Below, piece by piece: positions 7,780 to 16,212 of a stretch of 36,587 nt of DNA. Where the stretch lies: positions 12,293 through 48,879 of the forward strand of contig JAEKLB010000039.1 in the NCBI GenBank assembly GCA_019510095.1, read 5' to 3'. Under the pieces are notes generated by a model, which had not been told where the DNA came from, searched no databases, and was given only the letters and a program-made list of their open reading frames with translations. Numbering within the stretch: position 1 is the first letter of the stretch; each line of letters starts with the position of its first letter. Origin of the DNA: Acidobacteriota bacterium (lineage in GTDB: Bacteria; Actinomycetota; Acidimicrobiia; Acidimicrobiales; CADCSY01). The translations under genes and the position numbers were made by a program.

Positions 7780-9063
7780 ATGGCATGGGATTTCTCGACT
7801 GAGCCGGAGTTCCAGGAGCAGCTCGACTGGGTGGAGCAGTTCTGCAAGGAGGAGATCGACCCCATCGATCTGCTGTTCCCGGGGGCAGCGAAATCCCGGG
7901 ACCCGAAGATGAAGGCGCTCTGCGACCCGCTCAAGCAGACCGTGAAGGACAAGGGGCTGTGGGCGCTGTTCCTCGACGAGGAGCTGGGCGGCCCCGGCTT
8001 CGGCCAGCTGAAGCTGGCGCTGCTCAACGAGGTGCTGGCCCAGCACGGCTCGGCGCCGGTGATCTTCGGGACCCAGGGCCCGGACACGGGGAACATGGAG
8101 ATCCTGGCGGCCCACGGCACACCCGAGCAGAAGGATCGCTGGCTCTACCCGCTCATGAACCAGGAGATCTGGTCGGCGTTCTCGATGACCGAGCCGCAGG
8201 GCGGGTCCGATCCCACGCTGTTCAAGACCACCTCGGTCAAGGAGGGCAACGAGTGGGTCATCAACGGCGAGAAGTGGTTCACGAGCTTCGGGAAGGAGGC
8301 CGACATCCTCCTGGTGATGTGCCAGAACGGCATCTTCATCGTCGAGCAGGGCACGCCTGGCGTCGAGTGGCTCAACGGCGCCGGCGCCCATGACCACGTC
8401 CGCTACAACAACGTGCGCGTTCCCCTCGACCATCTGCTCGGCCCCGAGGGCGGCGGGCGCATGCTGGCCCAGCGCCGGCTCGGCGGCGGCCGGATCCATC
8501 ACGCCATGCGAACCGTGGCCGCATGCAAGAAGGCCATCGACATGATGTGCGAGCGGGCCCTGTCACGCGAGTCGCACGGCAAGACGATCTCCGAGCACCA
8601 GATGGTGCAGGAGCAGATCGCCGACTCCTACTCGCAGTACCACATGCTCCGCCTGCTGGTGCTGTGGACGGCGTGGACGATCGACAACTCCTCGACCCGC
8701 GAGGCCCGGACCCAGATCGCCATGTGCAAGACCACCTGCGCGGAGATCCAGAAGGACATCATGTTCCGCGCCATCCACATGTTCGGCTCGCTCGGCGTCA
8801 CCCATCTCACGCCGCTGCAGCAGATGTGGGCGAGCGTGCCGACCCAGTTCATCATGGACGGCCCCAACGAGGTCCACAAGGTCACCATCTCCCGCAACGT
8901 GCTCAAGAGCTACCAGCCGCACGAGGGCAACTGGCCGACGCAGTTCCTCCCCGCGCTGCGGGAGGAGGCCAAGAAGAAGTTCGCCGGCCTCCTCGCCGAC
9001 GACCCCGAGCTGGCCGCACGCGTCGACAGCCTCGAGGCCGCCCAGTACGCCCGCATCTCATGA
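7780..9063 (+). CDS. Acyl-CoA dehydrogenase of the ACAD10/11 type
   Basis: A 427-residue FAD flavoprotein. Supporting motifs are the FAD/substrate strand FSMTEPQGGSDPT, the ACAD10/11-type helix GGGRIHHAMRTV, and the C-terminal MDGPNEVHK. The last motif puts Asp360 where typical acyl-CoA dehydrogenases have the catalytic Glu (EGTNEIQ); ACAD10/11 proteins share this DGPxEVH form. The next gene, overlapping by ATGA, is an APH-fold kinase. In animals the kinase and dehydrogenase domains are fused in ACAD10/ACAD11, and in Pseudomonas the pair is LvaA/LvaC, used on 4-hydroxyacyl-CoA. That role is inferred here from family and context. ATG 7780 has the ribosome site ACAGGGAGA at good spacing. Confidence 0.9.
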   Translation: MAWDFSTEPEFQEQLDWVEQFCKEEIDPIDLLFPGAAKSRDPKMKALCDPLKQTVKDKGLWALFLDEELGGPGFGQLKLALLNEVLAQHGSAPVIFGTQGPDTGNMEILAAHGTPEQKDRWLYPLMNQEIWSAFSMTEPQGGSDPTLFKTTSVKEGNEWVINGEKWFTSFGKEADILLVMCQNGIFIVEQGTPGVEWLNGAGAHDHVRYNNVRVPLDHLLGPEGGGRMLAQRRLGGGRIHHAMRTVAACKKAIDMMCERALSRESHGKTISEHQMVQEQIADSYSQYHMLRLLVLWTAWTIDNSSTREARTQIAMCKTTCAEIQKDIMFRAIHMFGSLGVTHLTPLQQMWASVPTQFIMDGPNEVHKVTISRNVLKSYQPHEGNWPTQFLPALREEAKKKFAGLLADDPELAARVDSLEAAQYARIS

Positions 9064-10100
9064 CCGACGCGCGAGCAGGCATCGAGCTCGACATCGGTGT
9101 GCTCGAGGACTGGATCGGCGACCGGCTGCCCGGCGCCGGCGAGCCGATGACGGCCGAGCGCCTCGGGGCGGGCAGCGGGATCGCCAACGCCCTCTTCTTC
9201 ATCCGGCGGGGCGGGCACCAGTGGGTGCTCCGGCGCCCGCCTGCCATCAAGAACCATCCCTCAGCCGCCAACACCGAGCGGGAGTGGCGCATCCTGCGGG
9301 CACTCGAGGGCACCTCGGTCCCCCACCCCACGGCCCGGCTCTTCTGCGACGACCCCGACGTCATCGGGGCCACCTTCATGATCATGGATGTGGTCGATGG
9401 CTTCACGCCCGGGGTCGAGGTCCCCGACTGGGTCGTCGACACACCGAACGGCCTCTACGACCTCGGCATGTCGTATGTCGACGGGCTCGTCGAGCTGGCC
9501 AAGGTCGACTGGGTGGCCAGCGGCCTCGAAGGGCTCGGCAAGCCCGAGGGGTTCCTCGAGCGCCAGGTCTCCCGCTGGGTCGGCCAGCTCGACGGCTACC
9601 GCGTCCGCCAGCTGCCCGAGGAGGCCTTCCTCACCGAGTGGCTCGAAGCCAACCGGCCGCCGATGAGCCCGGCCGCCATCATGCACGGCGACTACAGCCC
9701 CTTCAACGTGATGGCGGCCAACGACGCGCCGGTGCGCTTGGCGGCGATCATCGACTGGGACACCGGCACCATCGGCGACCCGCTGCTCGACATCGGCCAC
9801 CTCCTCGCCCGCTGGGTCCATCCGGGCGAGGACGGGCCGCTCACCCTGCCCACCGGTCCGCTGGACGGCTACCCGACCCGCAAGGAGATGGCCGCCCGCT
9901 ACGAGGAGCGCAGCGGGCGCGACCTCAGCGCCCTCCCCTATTACGAGGCACTCTCCCTGTTCAAGCTGGGCGTGATCCTCGAAGGCAACTACTCGCGGGC
10001 GTCCAAGGCCGGCGTGCCCGACAGCGAGAACCGGATGATCACCAGCGCGCCCCGGCTGTTCACGGTGGCGGCTGAGTTCGCCCGCGGGCAGAGGTCTTGA
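9060..10100 (+). CDS. APH-fold phosphotransferase, ACAD10/11 N-domain-like kinase
   Basis: A 346-residue kinase of the aminoglycoside phosphotransferase fold. The catalytic loop is MHGDYSPFNVM, with His209, Asp211 and Asn216; the metal-binding aspartate is Asp232 in IIDWDTGTIGDPLLD. The segment PHPTARLFCDDPDVIGATFMIMD is typical of the ACAD10/11 N-terminal-like branch rather than of antibiotic-resistance enzymes. ATG 9060 overlaps the dehydrogenase stop (ATGA) and the gene ends in a TTGA overlap with tetR, so tight coupling is expected. The likely role is phosphorylation of a hydroxyacyl-CoA before the partner dehydrogenase-fold enzyme acts. Drug-resistance function is unlikely in this setting. 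The fold is clear; the substrate is inferred. Confidence 0.87.
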   Translation: MTDARAGIELDIGVLEDWIGDRLPGAGEPMTAERLGAGSGIANALFFIRRGGHQWVLRRPPAIKNHPSAANTEREWRILRALEGTSVPHPTARLFCDDPDVIGATFMIMDVVDGFTPGVEVPDWVVDTPNGLYDLGMSYVDGLVELAKVDWVASGLEGLGKPEGFLERQVSRWVGQLDGYRVRQLPEEAFLTEWLEANRPPMSPAAIMHGDYSPFNVMAANDAPVRLAAIIDWDTGTIGDPLLDIGHLLARWVHPGEDGPLTLPTGPLDGYPTRKEMAARYEERSGRDLSALPYYEALSLFKLGVILEGNYSRASKAGVPDSENRMITSAPRLFTVAAEFARGQRS

Positions 10101-10726
10101 CCGAGACCTTCCAGGCCAAGAAGCGGCGGTACACCGCCGGCGAGATCACCCGCGTCGCCCTCCGGCTGTTCGGCGAGCGGGGCTTCGACGAGGTCACCGT
10201 CGATGAGATCGCTGCCGAGGTGGGCATCTCGTCGCGCACGTTCTTCCGGTACTTCGCCACCAAGGACGAGGTGCTCCTCCAGTACCAGCGCCGCCTCAAT
10301 GAGCGGATGATCAACGCGGTTGCCGGGCGACCACCCGAGGAGGGGCCGGTCACCGCCTTGCGCAACGCCTACCTGGTCACCTCGACGGTGCCGGCCGAGG
10401 ATCGGGAGGCGGTCGCCCTGCAGAGCCGGTTCCTGTTCTCGACGCGTGACCTGATCGCGCGCGCCCATGGCGAGCGGGCGGCCGACAACGGGCCCATCAT
10501 CGAGCTGCTGGCCCAGCGCATGGACGTCGATCCGGCCGTCGATCCCCGCCCCGAGACGATCGCCGTGAGCATGGGCGCAGCCGCCGGCGCCGCGTTCCAC
10601 CGCTGGGTCGCCGGCGGCGGCCGCGGTGACCCCGCCGACCTGATCGCGGCCGCCCTCGACCTGCTCGAGACCGGGCTCGCCTCCCTCGAGATCACCCCAC
10701 CCCGTCGACGAACGAGGAGCGCATGA
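10097..10726 (+). CDS. TetR-family transcriptional regulator
   Basis: A 209-residue repressor-type protein. The N-terminal helix-turn-helix is in FDEVTVDEIAAEVGISSRTFFRYFATKDEVLLQY, with the usual FRYF and K-D/E turn. The C-terminal ligand domain is variable, as expected. The TTG start at 10097 lies in the kinase stop (TTGA) and the stop overlaps the next ATG (ATGA), so the regulator is made with the enzymes. It most likely represses the operon at the palindrome 7719-7733 and is released by an acyl-CoA or acid intermediate; that is inference from position. Confidence 0.92.
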   Translation: MTETFQAKKRRYTAGEITRVALRLFGERGFDEVTVDEIAAEVGISSRTFFRYFATKDEVLLQYQRRLNERMINAVAGRPPEEGPVTALRNAYLVTSTVPAEDREAVALQSRFLFSTRDLIARAHGERAADNGPIIELLAQRMDVDPAVDPRPETIAVSMGAAAGAAFHRWVAGGGRGDPADLIAAALDLLETGLASLEITPPRRRTRSA

Positions 10727-11487
10727 CCAACCCCAGCTTCGACCTCACCGGCAAGGTTGCCGTCGTCACCGGCGGCAGCCGCGGCATCGGGCGAGCCATC
10801 GTCCAGGCCTACGCGGAGGCCGGCGCCGACGTCGTCATCGCCAGCCGCAAGCTCGACGCCTGCGAGGTGGCCGCCAAGGAGGTCGAGCAGTCGACGGGCC
10901 GCCGAGCGCTGGCAGTCGGCTGCCACGTGGCCTACTGGGACCAGTGCGATGCCCTCGTCGAGCGCACCTACGCCGAGCTCGGGCGCTGCGACATCCTCGT
11001 CAACAACGCTGGCATGTCGCCGCTCTACGACAAGCTCACCGACATCACCGAGGACTACTACGACAAGGTCCACGCGGTGAACCTCAAGGGGCCGTTCCGG
11101 CTGGCAGTGCAGTTCGGGGCGCGGATGGCCGAAGGCGACGGTGGCTCGATCATCAACGTCGGCACCATCGGCTCCCTGCGCCCGGGCAGCAGGGAGATCG
11201 TCTACGCCTGCGCCAAGGCCGGCCTCAACGCCCTCACCATCGCCATCGCCGAGGCCTACGGCCCCAAGGTCCGCTCCAACTGCCTCCTGCCGGGAGCGGT
11301 CATGACCGACATCGCCGAGTCCTGGAGCGAGGAGCGCAGGGCTGCCGCCGGCGCGGGCGCCCCGCTCAAGCGCCCCGGCTACGCCGCCGACTTCGTGGGA
11401 CCCGCCCTCTGGCTGGCCAGCGAGGCATCGGCCTTCATCACTGCCGACATCATCCGCGTCGACGGTGGTCAGTACCGCCAGATGTAG
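10723..11487 (+). CDS. Short-chain dehydrogenase/reductase
   Basis: A 254-residue NAD(P)-dependent oxidoreductase. The Rossmann loop TGGSRGIGR is at 16-24, NNAG at 94-97, and the catalytic Tyr161 and Lys165 in YACAKAG. The usual catalytic serine position holds Thr148. The C-terminus WLASEASAFITADIIRVDGGQYR is typical of classical SDRs of the FabG type. The ribosome site AACGAGGAGC supports ATG 10723. As the fourth gene of the operon it probably oxidises a hydroxyacyl-CoA or alcohol intermediate made by the kinase/dehydrogenase pair. The substrate is not determinable from sequence. Confidence 0.92.
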   Translation: MTNPSFDLTGKVAVVTGGSRGIGRAIVQAYAEAGADVVIASRKLDACEVAAKEVEQSTGRRALAVGCHVAYWDQCDALVERTYAELGRCDILVNNAGMSPLYDKLTDITEDYYDKVHAVNLKGPFRLAVQFGARMAEGDGGSIINVGTIGSLRPGSREIVYACAKAGLNALTIAIAEAYGPKVRSNCLLPGAVMTDIAESWSEERRAAAGAGAPLKRPGYAADFVGPALWLASEASAFITADIIRVDGGQYRQM

Positions 11488-11516
11488 CGGCAAGACCCGA
11501 CACCCGAGGGAGTTCC

Positions 11517-12308
11517 ATGCGCGTCGAAGGAAAGATCGTCGTCATCACCGGTTCCGGCTACGGCATCGGCAAGGGCTTGGCCGAGCGGTTCGTCACCGAG
11601 GGCGCCAAGGCGGTGGTGATCTCCGACATCAACGAGGAGCTGATGGCGTCGGTCGCCGAGACCCTCGGCATGCCCGCCATCGCCTGCAACGTGGCCGATC
11701 CGGCGGCGCTCGCCAACCTCATCGAACAGACGGAGCGCGAGATCGGTCCCATCGACCTGTTCTGCTCCAACGCCGCCTACGGCTTCGGTGGGCCGGTGCC
11801 GAACACGACAGGAAACCAGGGCGGGCTCGACGCGACCGAGGACGACTGGGAGCGGAGCTGGCAGATCAACGTCATGGCCCACATCCGGGCCGCGCGCCAG
11901 CTCATCCCGCTCATGCTCGAACGGGGCGGCGGCTACTTCCTCAACACCGTCTCGGCGGCCGGGCTCATCACGTCGATCTCCGGCGCGCCGTACACCGTGA
12001 CCAAGCACGCCGACATCGGCTGGGCCGAGTGGATCATGCTGAACTACGGCGACCAGGGCATCGGCGTGTCGTGCCTGTGCCCGACCGCCATCGCCACCAA
12101 GCCGGGCCAGTTCGACGGCAACGAGACCATCGGGTTGGTGCAGACGCCTGCCGAGGTCGCCCAGTACGTCGTCGACGGCCTCGACGAGGAGCGGTTCCTC
12201 ATCCTGCCCAACCCGGCGGTCGGCGGGTCGTTCCTGAAGAAGGCGACCGATTACGACGCCTGGCTGGCGCGCACCATCGCCCGGATCGGCGCCATGAAGG
12301 GCGAGTAG
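11517..12308 (+). CDS. Short-chain dehydrogenase/reductase
   Basis: A 263-residue SDR, 29 bases after the previous gene, with its own ribosome site CCGAGGGAG before ATG 11517. Motifs are TGSGYGIGKG (11-20), a variant SNAAYG instead of NNAG, and Ser146, Tyr159 and Lys163 (SGAPYTVTKHA). Asp37 after the second strand suggests NAD rather than NADP. It differs clearly from the upstream SDR, lacks the C-terminal DGG motif and has an extended C-terminus (FLKKATDYDAWLARTI). It is the last gene of the operon and converges on the CoA-transferase gene with a seven-base gap. Confidence 0.9.
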   Translation: MRVEGKIVVITGSGYGIGKGLAERFVTEGAKAVVISDINEELMASVAETLGMPAIACNVADPAALANLIEQTEREIGPIDLFCSNAAYGFGGPVPNTTGNQGGLDATEDDWERSWQINVMAHIRAARQLIPLMLERGGGYFLNTVSAAGLITSISGAPYTVTKHADIGWAEWIMLNYGDQGIGVSCLCPTAIATKPGQFDGNETIGLVQTPAEVAQYVVDGLDEERFLILPNPAVGGSFLKKATDYDAWLARTIARIGAMKGE

Positions 12309-12315
12309 CCGGCCG

Positions 12316-14751
12316 CTACTGGGCCTTGCACGCCTCCTGGTCGAAGACGACGCCGGCTTCCTTCAGCCGAGTGATCTCCTCGTCGGAGTAGCCGTACTCC
12401 TGAAGGAGGGCATCGGTGTGCTCTCCCGTGAGGCACGGGATGCCGAGCCTCCCTGGCGTCTCGGAGAACGTGGCGGGCAGGCCTTCGCGCACGATCCGAC
12501 CGAACGTCGGCTCGTCGATCTCGAAGGTCAGACCGCTCTCCCGCAAGCCGGGGTCGTCGACGGCGAACTGGGCGGCGCCGACCTCGGTGACCTTGACGCA
12601 GGCGATGCCCTTCGGGATCAGCTCGTCCTCCCACGCCTGGGCCGGCTTGGCCTGGAAGACGGCCTCCAGTGCCTTGATGAGTGCCTCGTCGTGCTCCTTG
12701 CGGGCCGCGACATCGGCGAACTGGGAATCATTGGCCAGGTCGCTCTGGCCCAGGGCGGCCACGAGCGCCTGCCAGGCCTTCTCGGTCGGGGCGGCCAGGC
12801 ACACGTGGCCCTCGGCCGCCGGATAGCAGCGGTAGAGGGCGTTGAGGCCCCACTGCTCAGGGTCCATGAGCGGGAGCGGGGGCTTCCCCTCGTAGGTGAT
12901 GAAGTCGTCGGAGGTCCCGTAGAGGTTGCCGTTGAGCATGGTGGTGCTGACGAACTGGCCCTGACCGGTGCGGTGCTGGTGGTAGATGGCGAAGAGCAGT
13001 CCCGACAGCACGCCGAGCGAGGCGTTGGCGTCGCCGGTGACGATCGAGTTGATGCGGGGCGCCAGGACTACGCGCAGCTCGTCGACGCTCATGCCGTCGG
13101 CCATTGCCGGGTCGAGCCACATGCCGCTCTGGCGGTGGAAGCCACCGGCGACGGCCGTGGCGATCTGGGCGTACATGGCCCGGTGCGACTGCGGACCGTC
13201 GTACCCGTAGCCGCCCGCATGCAGGTACACGATGCCCGGGTTGATCTCCTTCGCCTTGTCGTAGCCGAGGTTCATCTTCTCGGCCACGCCCGGCCGGAAG
13301 CCGCACACGAACACGTCGGCGGTCTCCAGGATCTTGTGGATCACGGCCTGGCCCTCGGGCTTGCGGAGGTCGATGGCGAAGCTCTCCTTGCCTTCCATCA
13401 CCTTCGAGCCACCGGTCTCCCGGATGCCGAAGCTCCAGCGCTGCGGGTCGCCCCGCTGGTCCTCGATCTTGATGACGCGAGCGCCGAGGGCCGCAGCCAA
13501 GGTCGTGCCGTTGGGCATGGCGTAGAAGTAGCCGAACTCGACGATCGTGATGCCCTCGAGTGGATGCTTGGGCAGGGGCGCAGCCCCTGCGGGTGAGGAC
13601 GAGCGCCGCACCTCTCTCGTCTGCTCGCCGATCGCTGGCGCCGAGCGGTCGATGACCGAGGGCGACCCGAGGAAGCGGGCGATCGGGCCGATCTCCTTGA
13701 TCGTGCCAAGGCGAGGATCCTCGACCTCGACGACGTGGTGGTTGTGCAACACCTGCGCGTGTTGCATCGCCTCTTCAGTCGTGCCGGCAATCTCACAGGC
13801 GACGTCGGGCTCGGCCAGCACACGTTCCATCAGCTCGGCCGCGGTCATCTGCCGCACTGCTTCCCACACATGCTGCTCGAACTCGTCTGCGTCCTCAGCC
13901 GACTGGAAGTACGGCGCGTCCTTGAACCTGGGATCCTCCAGCACGTGCGCGACGCCGCACGCCCGCGCGAGCGCTTGGAGCTGGTGCGGGAGCAAGGTGC
14001 AGAACACCATCCACCGCCCGTCCTTGGTGCAGGGGATGAAGGTGTACCGGCTGGCGGACACACCGACCTTCGGTTGCTCACCCGATGCTGCCTGCTTGGC
14101 CATGGCCTGGCGCATGGCCTGGATCGTCACCACGCCGAAGTAGTCGAACGGGCTCAGGCCCTGGTACATGCTGGCCTCGACCCGCTGCCCCTTGCCCGTC
14201 TTGTCGCGGACGATCAGGGCCGCCAGCACCGACGACACACCCATGTGGGCGGCCCCGTGGCTGCCCAACAGCTCGTTGGCGAACTGAGGCCCGGGCCGGT
14301 AGGCGAACATGCCGCGAGTGAAGACGCCCGACTTCGCTGCGACGATCGCCTCGTAGGCGGGCAGGTGGGCGTAGGGGCCGGTTGACGCGAAGCCGCGGAT
14401 CGCGCAGTACACCAGCGCCGGGTTCGACGCCTTCAGCGCCTCGTACCCGAGGCCCCAGCCGTCGGTGACACCCGTCCCGAACCCGTCGATGAACACATCG
14501 GCCTTGGCGATCAGGTCGCGGGCCTGCGCCTGTCCCTCGTTCGTGCGGAGGTCGCAGACCTGGCTGTCCTTGCCCCGGTTCCATGCCAGGAACCCGTTCA
14601 CGTTGCCGCTGCGCAACGGGTCACCCTCCGGCGGCTCGAGCTTCACGACGTGGGCGCCGTTGTCGGCCAACATCATCCCGATCATCGAGCCGGCGATGCT
14701 GCCGGCCCCCGCCTCGATCACGGTGAGGCCGTCACAGATGCGCTGGGTCAT
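12316..14751 (-). CDS. Two-domain class III CoA-transferase (CaiB/BaiF)
   Basis: An 811-residue fusion of two class III CoA-transferase domains (about 1-375 and 398-811) joined by a linker with RRSSSPAGAAPLP. Each half has the family start (GLTVIEAGAGSIAG; GITIVEFGYFYAMP) and the strand before AAL/FAIxxxHRTGxGQ. Aligning on that strand puts Asp574 (VTGDANASLG) of the second half at the catalytic aspartate that forms the acyl-enzyme, while the first half has Ser164 (LLGSHGAAHMG). One half is therefore probably catalytic and one structural. It would move CoA between acyl groups to activate an acid. Start ATG 14751 has AAGGGGGA upstream. The thioesterase gene lies 63 bases upstream on the same strand, suggesting an operon. 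Confidence 0.9.
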   Translation of the reverse strand: MTQRICDGLTVIEAGAGSIAGSMIGMMLADNGAHVVKLEPPEGDPLRSGNVNGFLAWNRGKDSQVCDLRTNEGQAQARDLIAKADVFIDGFGTGVTDGWGLGYEALKASNPALVYCAIRGFASTGPYAHLPAYEAIVAAKSGVFTRGMFAYRPGPQFANELLGSHGAAHMGVSSVLAALIVRDKTGKGQRVEASMYQGLSPFDYFGVVTIQAMRQAMAKQAASGEQPKVGVSASRYTFIPCTKDGRWMVFCTLLPHQLQALARACGVAHVLEDPRFKDAPYFQSAEDADEFEQHVWEAVRQMTAAELMERVLAEPDVACEIAGTTEEAMQHAQVLHNHHVVEVEDPRLGTIKEIGPIARFLGSPSVIDRSAPAIGEQTREVRRSSSPAGAAPLPKHPLEGITIVEFGYFYAMPNGTTLAAALGARVIKIEDQRGDPQRWSFGIRETGGSKVMEGKESFAIDLRKPEGQAVIHKILETADVFVCGFRPGVAEKMNLGYDKAKEINPGIVYLHAGGYGYDGPQSHRAMYAQIATAVAGGFHRQSGMWLDPAMADGMSVDELRVVLAPRINSIVTGDANASLGVLSGLLFAIYHQHRTGQGQFVSTTMLNGNLYGTSDDFITYEGKPPLPLMDPEQWGLNALYRCYPAAEGHVCLAAPTEKAWQALVAALGQSDLANDSQFADVAARKEHDEALIKALEAVFQAKPAQAWEDELIPKGIACVKVTEVGAAQFAVDDPGLRESGLTFEIDEPTFGRIVREGLPATFSETPGRLGIPCLTGEHTDALLQEYGYSDEEITRLKEAGVVFDQEACKAQ

Positions 14752-14814
14752 GGATCCCCCTTGGGTTGAACACGGGCGCTCAAAGAGTGCCGCATTTGGT
14801 GGGTGCTCTGCGCA

Positions 14815-15657
14815 TCAGTCCTGGATGAGCACCGTTTCCCGGGCGGTCGCCAGCGGGTGGCCGCCGTCGTCGACCACCTCGGCCTCGAAGACGGCCAGCC
14901 GGCGGCCACGATGGCGGGCCCAGGCCCGGACCTCGACGCGGTGCCCCAGCGGGATCTCCCGGAGGAACTCGATCCGGGCATCGAGGTGCCGCCAGCGGGT
15001 GCCGGCAGCCAGCGACTGCGCCCGGGCCACGGCGATCCCGAGCGTGCCGATGGCCGCGGTCGCTCCCCCGTGCACCATGCCGTAGGTCCGGCCGAACTCC
15101 GGAGGTGGCACCAACGCCACCTTCACCGAGCGGTCGTCCCCGCCTGCAATTCGGGCGCCGCAGGCGACGGCCAGGGCGGTGCCGAGGACCCCTGCTGCCG
15201 GGGTGCCCGACCGCTCGACCGGCCCGGCCGCACCGTGCGAGCTGGGGGGCCCGGCCGGCCTCGGCGTGATGAACATCGACCGCAACGTCACCAGCCCGAC
15301 CGTCGTCCCGCCGGCCTCGACCGACCCTCTGGTCAGCCCCACGCCGTCGGCCCGATGGCTGACGCTGCTCGCGCACGAGAGGGGCCCGACCGGCTGGTCG
15401 GCGAGGAAGTCGGCGTGCAGGCTGATGGTGACCGGCATCTTCCCGTCGGCGACAGTGGCGACCGACGTGCCGAGGGCGGCATCGGCGAAGCCCAGGACCG
15501 CCGTCGGCAGGCCGGCCACGGTCAGCTCGTCGAGCCAGGGTCCCGGTATCGCCGAGCACGAGCTGGTGCCGACACCGATCTCGTCGATCCGGAAGCCGAT
15601 CACCCGGAAGTACGGTGACGCGTCCTCGTCGCGGGAGTCGAGGATGCGGGCGGCCAC
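14815..15657 (-). CDS. Double-hotdog acyl-CoA thioesterase
   Basis: A 280-residue protein with two 4HBT/PaaI-like hotdog halves. The first has ADFLADQPVGPLSCASSV and TVGLVTLRSMF; the second has FGRTYGMVHGGATAAIGTLGIA, the classic HGG hotdog helix, then LDARIEFLREIPLGHRVEVRAWARHRGRRLAVFEAEV. It probably hydrolyses an acyl-CoA. The GTG start at 15657 is favoured because TAGATT lies exactly six bases upstream, the arrangement of a leaderless actinobacterial mRNA. It precedes the two-domain CoA-transferase on the same strand. Only 21 bases separate it from the divergent DUF1697 gene. The substrate is unknown. Confidence 0.82.
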   Translation of the reverse strand: MAARILDSRDEDASPYFRVIGFRIDEIGVGTSSCSAIPGPWLDELTVAGLPTAVLGFADAALGTSVATVADGKMPVTISLHADFLADQPVGPLSCASSVSHRADGVGLTRGSVEAGGTTVGLVTLRSMFITPRPAGPPSSHGAAGPVERSGTPAAGVLGTALAVACGARIAGGDDRSVKVALVPPPEFGRTYGMVHGGATAAIGTLGIAVARAQSLAAGTRWRHLDARIEFLREIPLGHRVEVRAWARHRGRRLAVFEAEVVDDGGHPLATARETVLIQD

Positions 15658-15663
15658 GCGGGA

Positions 15664-15669
15664 AATCTA
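15664..15669 (-). promoter_or_regulatory. -10 box of a leaderless promoter (TAGATT)
   Basis: On the minus strand TAGATT is followed by six bases and then the GTG start at 15657. TANNNT-N6-start is the usual signature of leaderless transcripts in actinobacteria. There is no ribosome site, which agrees. Confidence 0.5.
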
Positions 15670-15678
15670 GGGGGCGGC

Positions 15679-16212
15679 ATGGGCAGGTATGCGGCCCTTC
15701 TTCGCGGGGTCAACGTCGGTGGGCGGGCCAAGGTGGCGATGGCCCCCCTCCGCGCGACGTTCGCCGATCTCGGCTGCACCGAGGTCGCGACCTACGTGCA
15801 GAGCGGCAACGTGGTGTTCACCGCGCCCGGAACGGCTGCCGCGTTGGAGCGCGCCATCGAGCAGCGGCTGGCGGCCGAGCTCGCCCTCGACATCCGGGTG
15901 GCGGTGCGATCGGCCGCCGACCTGCGCCGGGTGGTGGCCGGCAACCCGTTCCTGCCCGGCGCCGACCCCCAGGCGCTGCATGTCATGTTCCTCATCGACC
16001 CACCGCCGGCCGCCCGCCTCCGGGCACTCCCCACAGGAGGCAGCGGGGAGGCGGTGCAGGCGGGTCGCCATGAGCTCTACCTCCATCTCCCCGGCGGGAT
16101 GGGTCGGGCCAAGCTGCCCGCAGCGGTCGGCCGGGCCATCGGCGTGCCGACCACAGTTCGCAACTGGCGGACGGTGACGGCGTTGGCCGAACTGGCCGGT
16201 TCGGGTCGCTAG
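15679..16212 (+). CDS. DUF1697 family protein
   Basis: A 177-residue conserved protein of unknown function. The family signatures are complete: YAALLRGVNVGGRAKVAMAPL at the start, TYVQSGNVVFTAPG after it, and the C-terminal GMGRAKLP...TTVRNWRTVTALAEL. The ribosome site CTAGGGGGCGGC precedes ATG 15679. Its promoter would lie inside the divergent thioesterase gene. The stop shares the bases CTAG (16209-16212) with the stop of the opposite-strand gene. DUF1697 has no established biochemical role, and I do not assign one. Confidence 0.9.
   Translation: MGRYAALLRGVNVGGRAKVAMAPLRATFADLGCTEVATYVQSGNVVFTAPGTAAALERAIEQRLAAELALDIRVAVRSAADLRRVVAGNPFLPGADPQALHVMFLIDPPPAARLRALPTGGSGEAVQAGRHELYLHLPGGMGRAKLPAAVGRAIGVPTTVRNWRTVTALAELAGSGR

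Noticed and set aside
9060-10100. Antibiotic-resistance reading of the APH-fold kinase
   Set aside because: The sequence branch and its overlap with an acyl-CoA dehydrogenase point to acyl-CoA metabolism.
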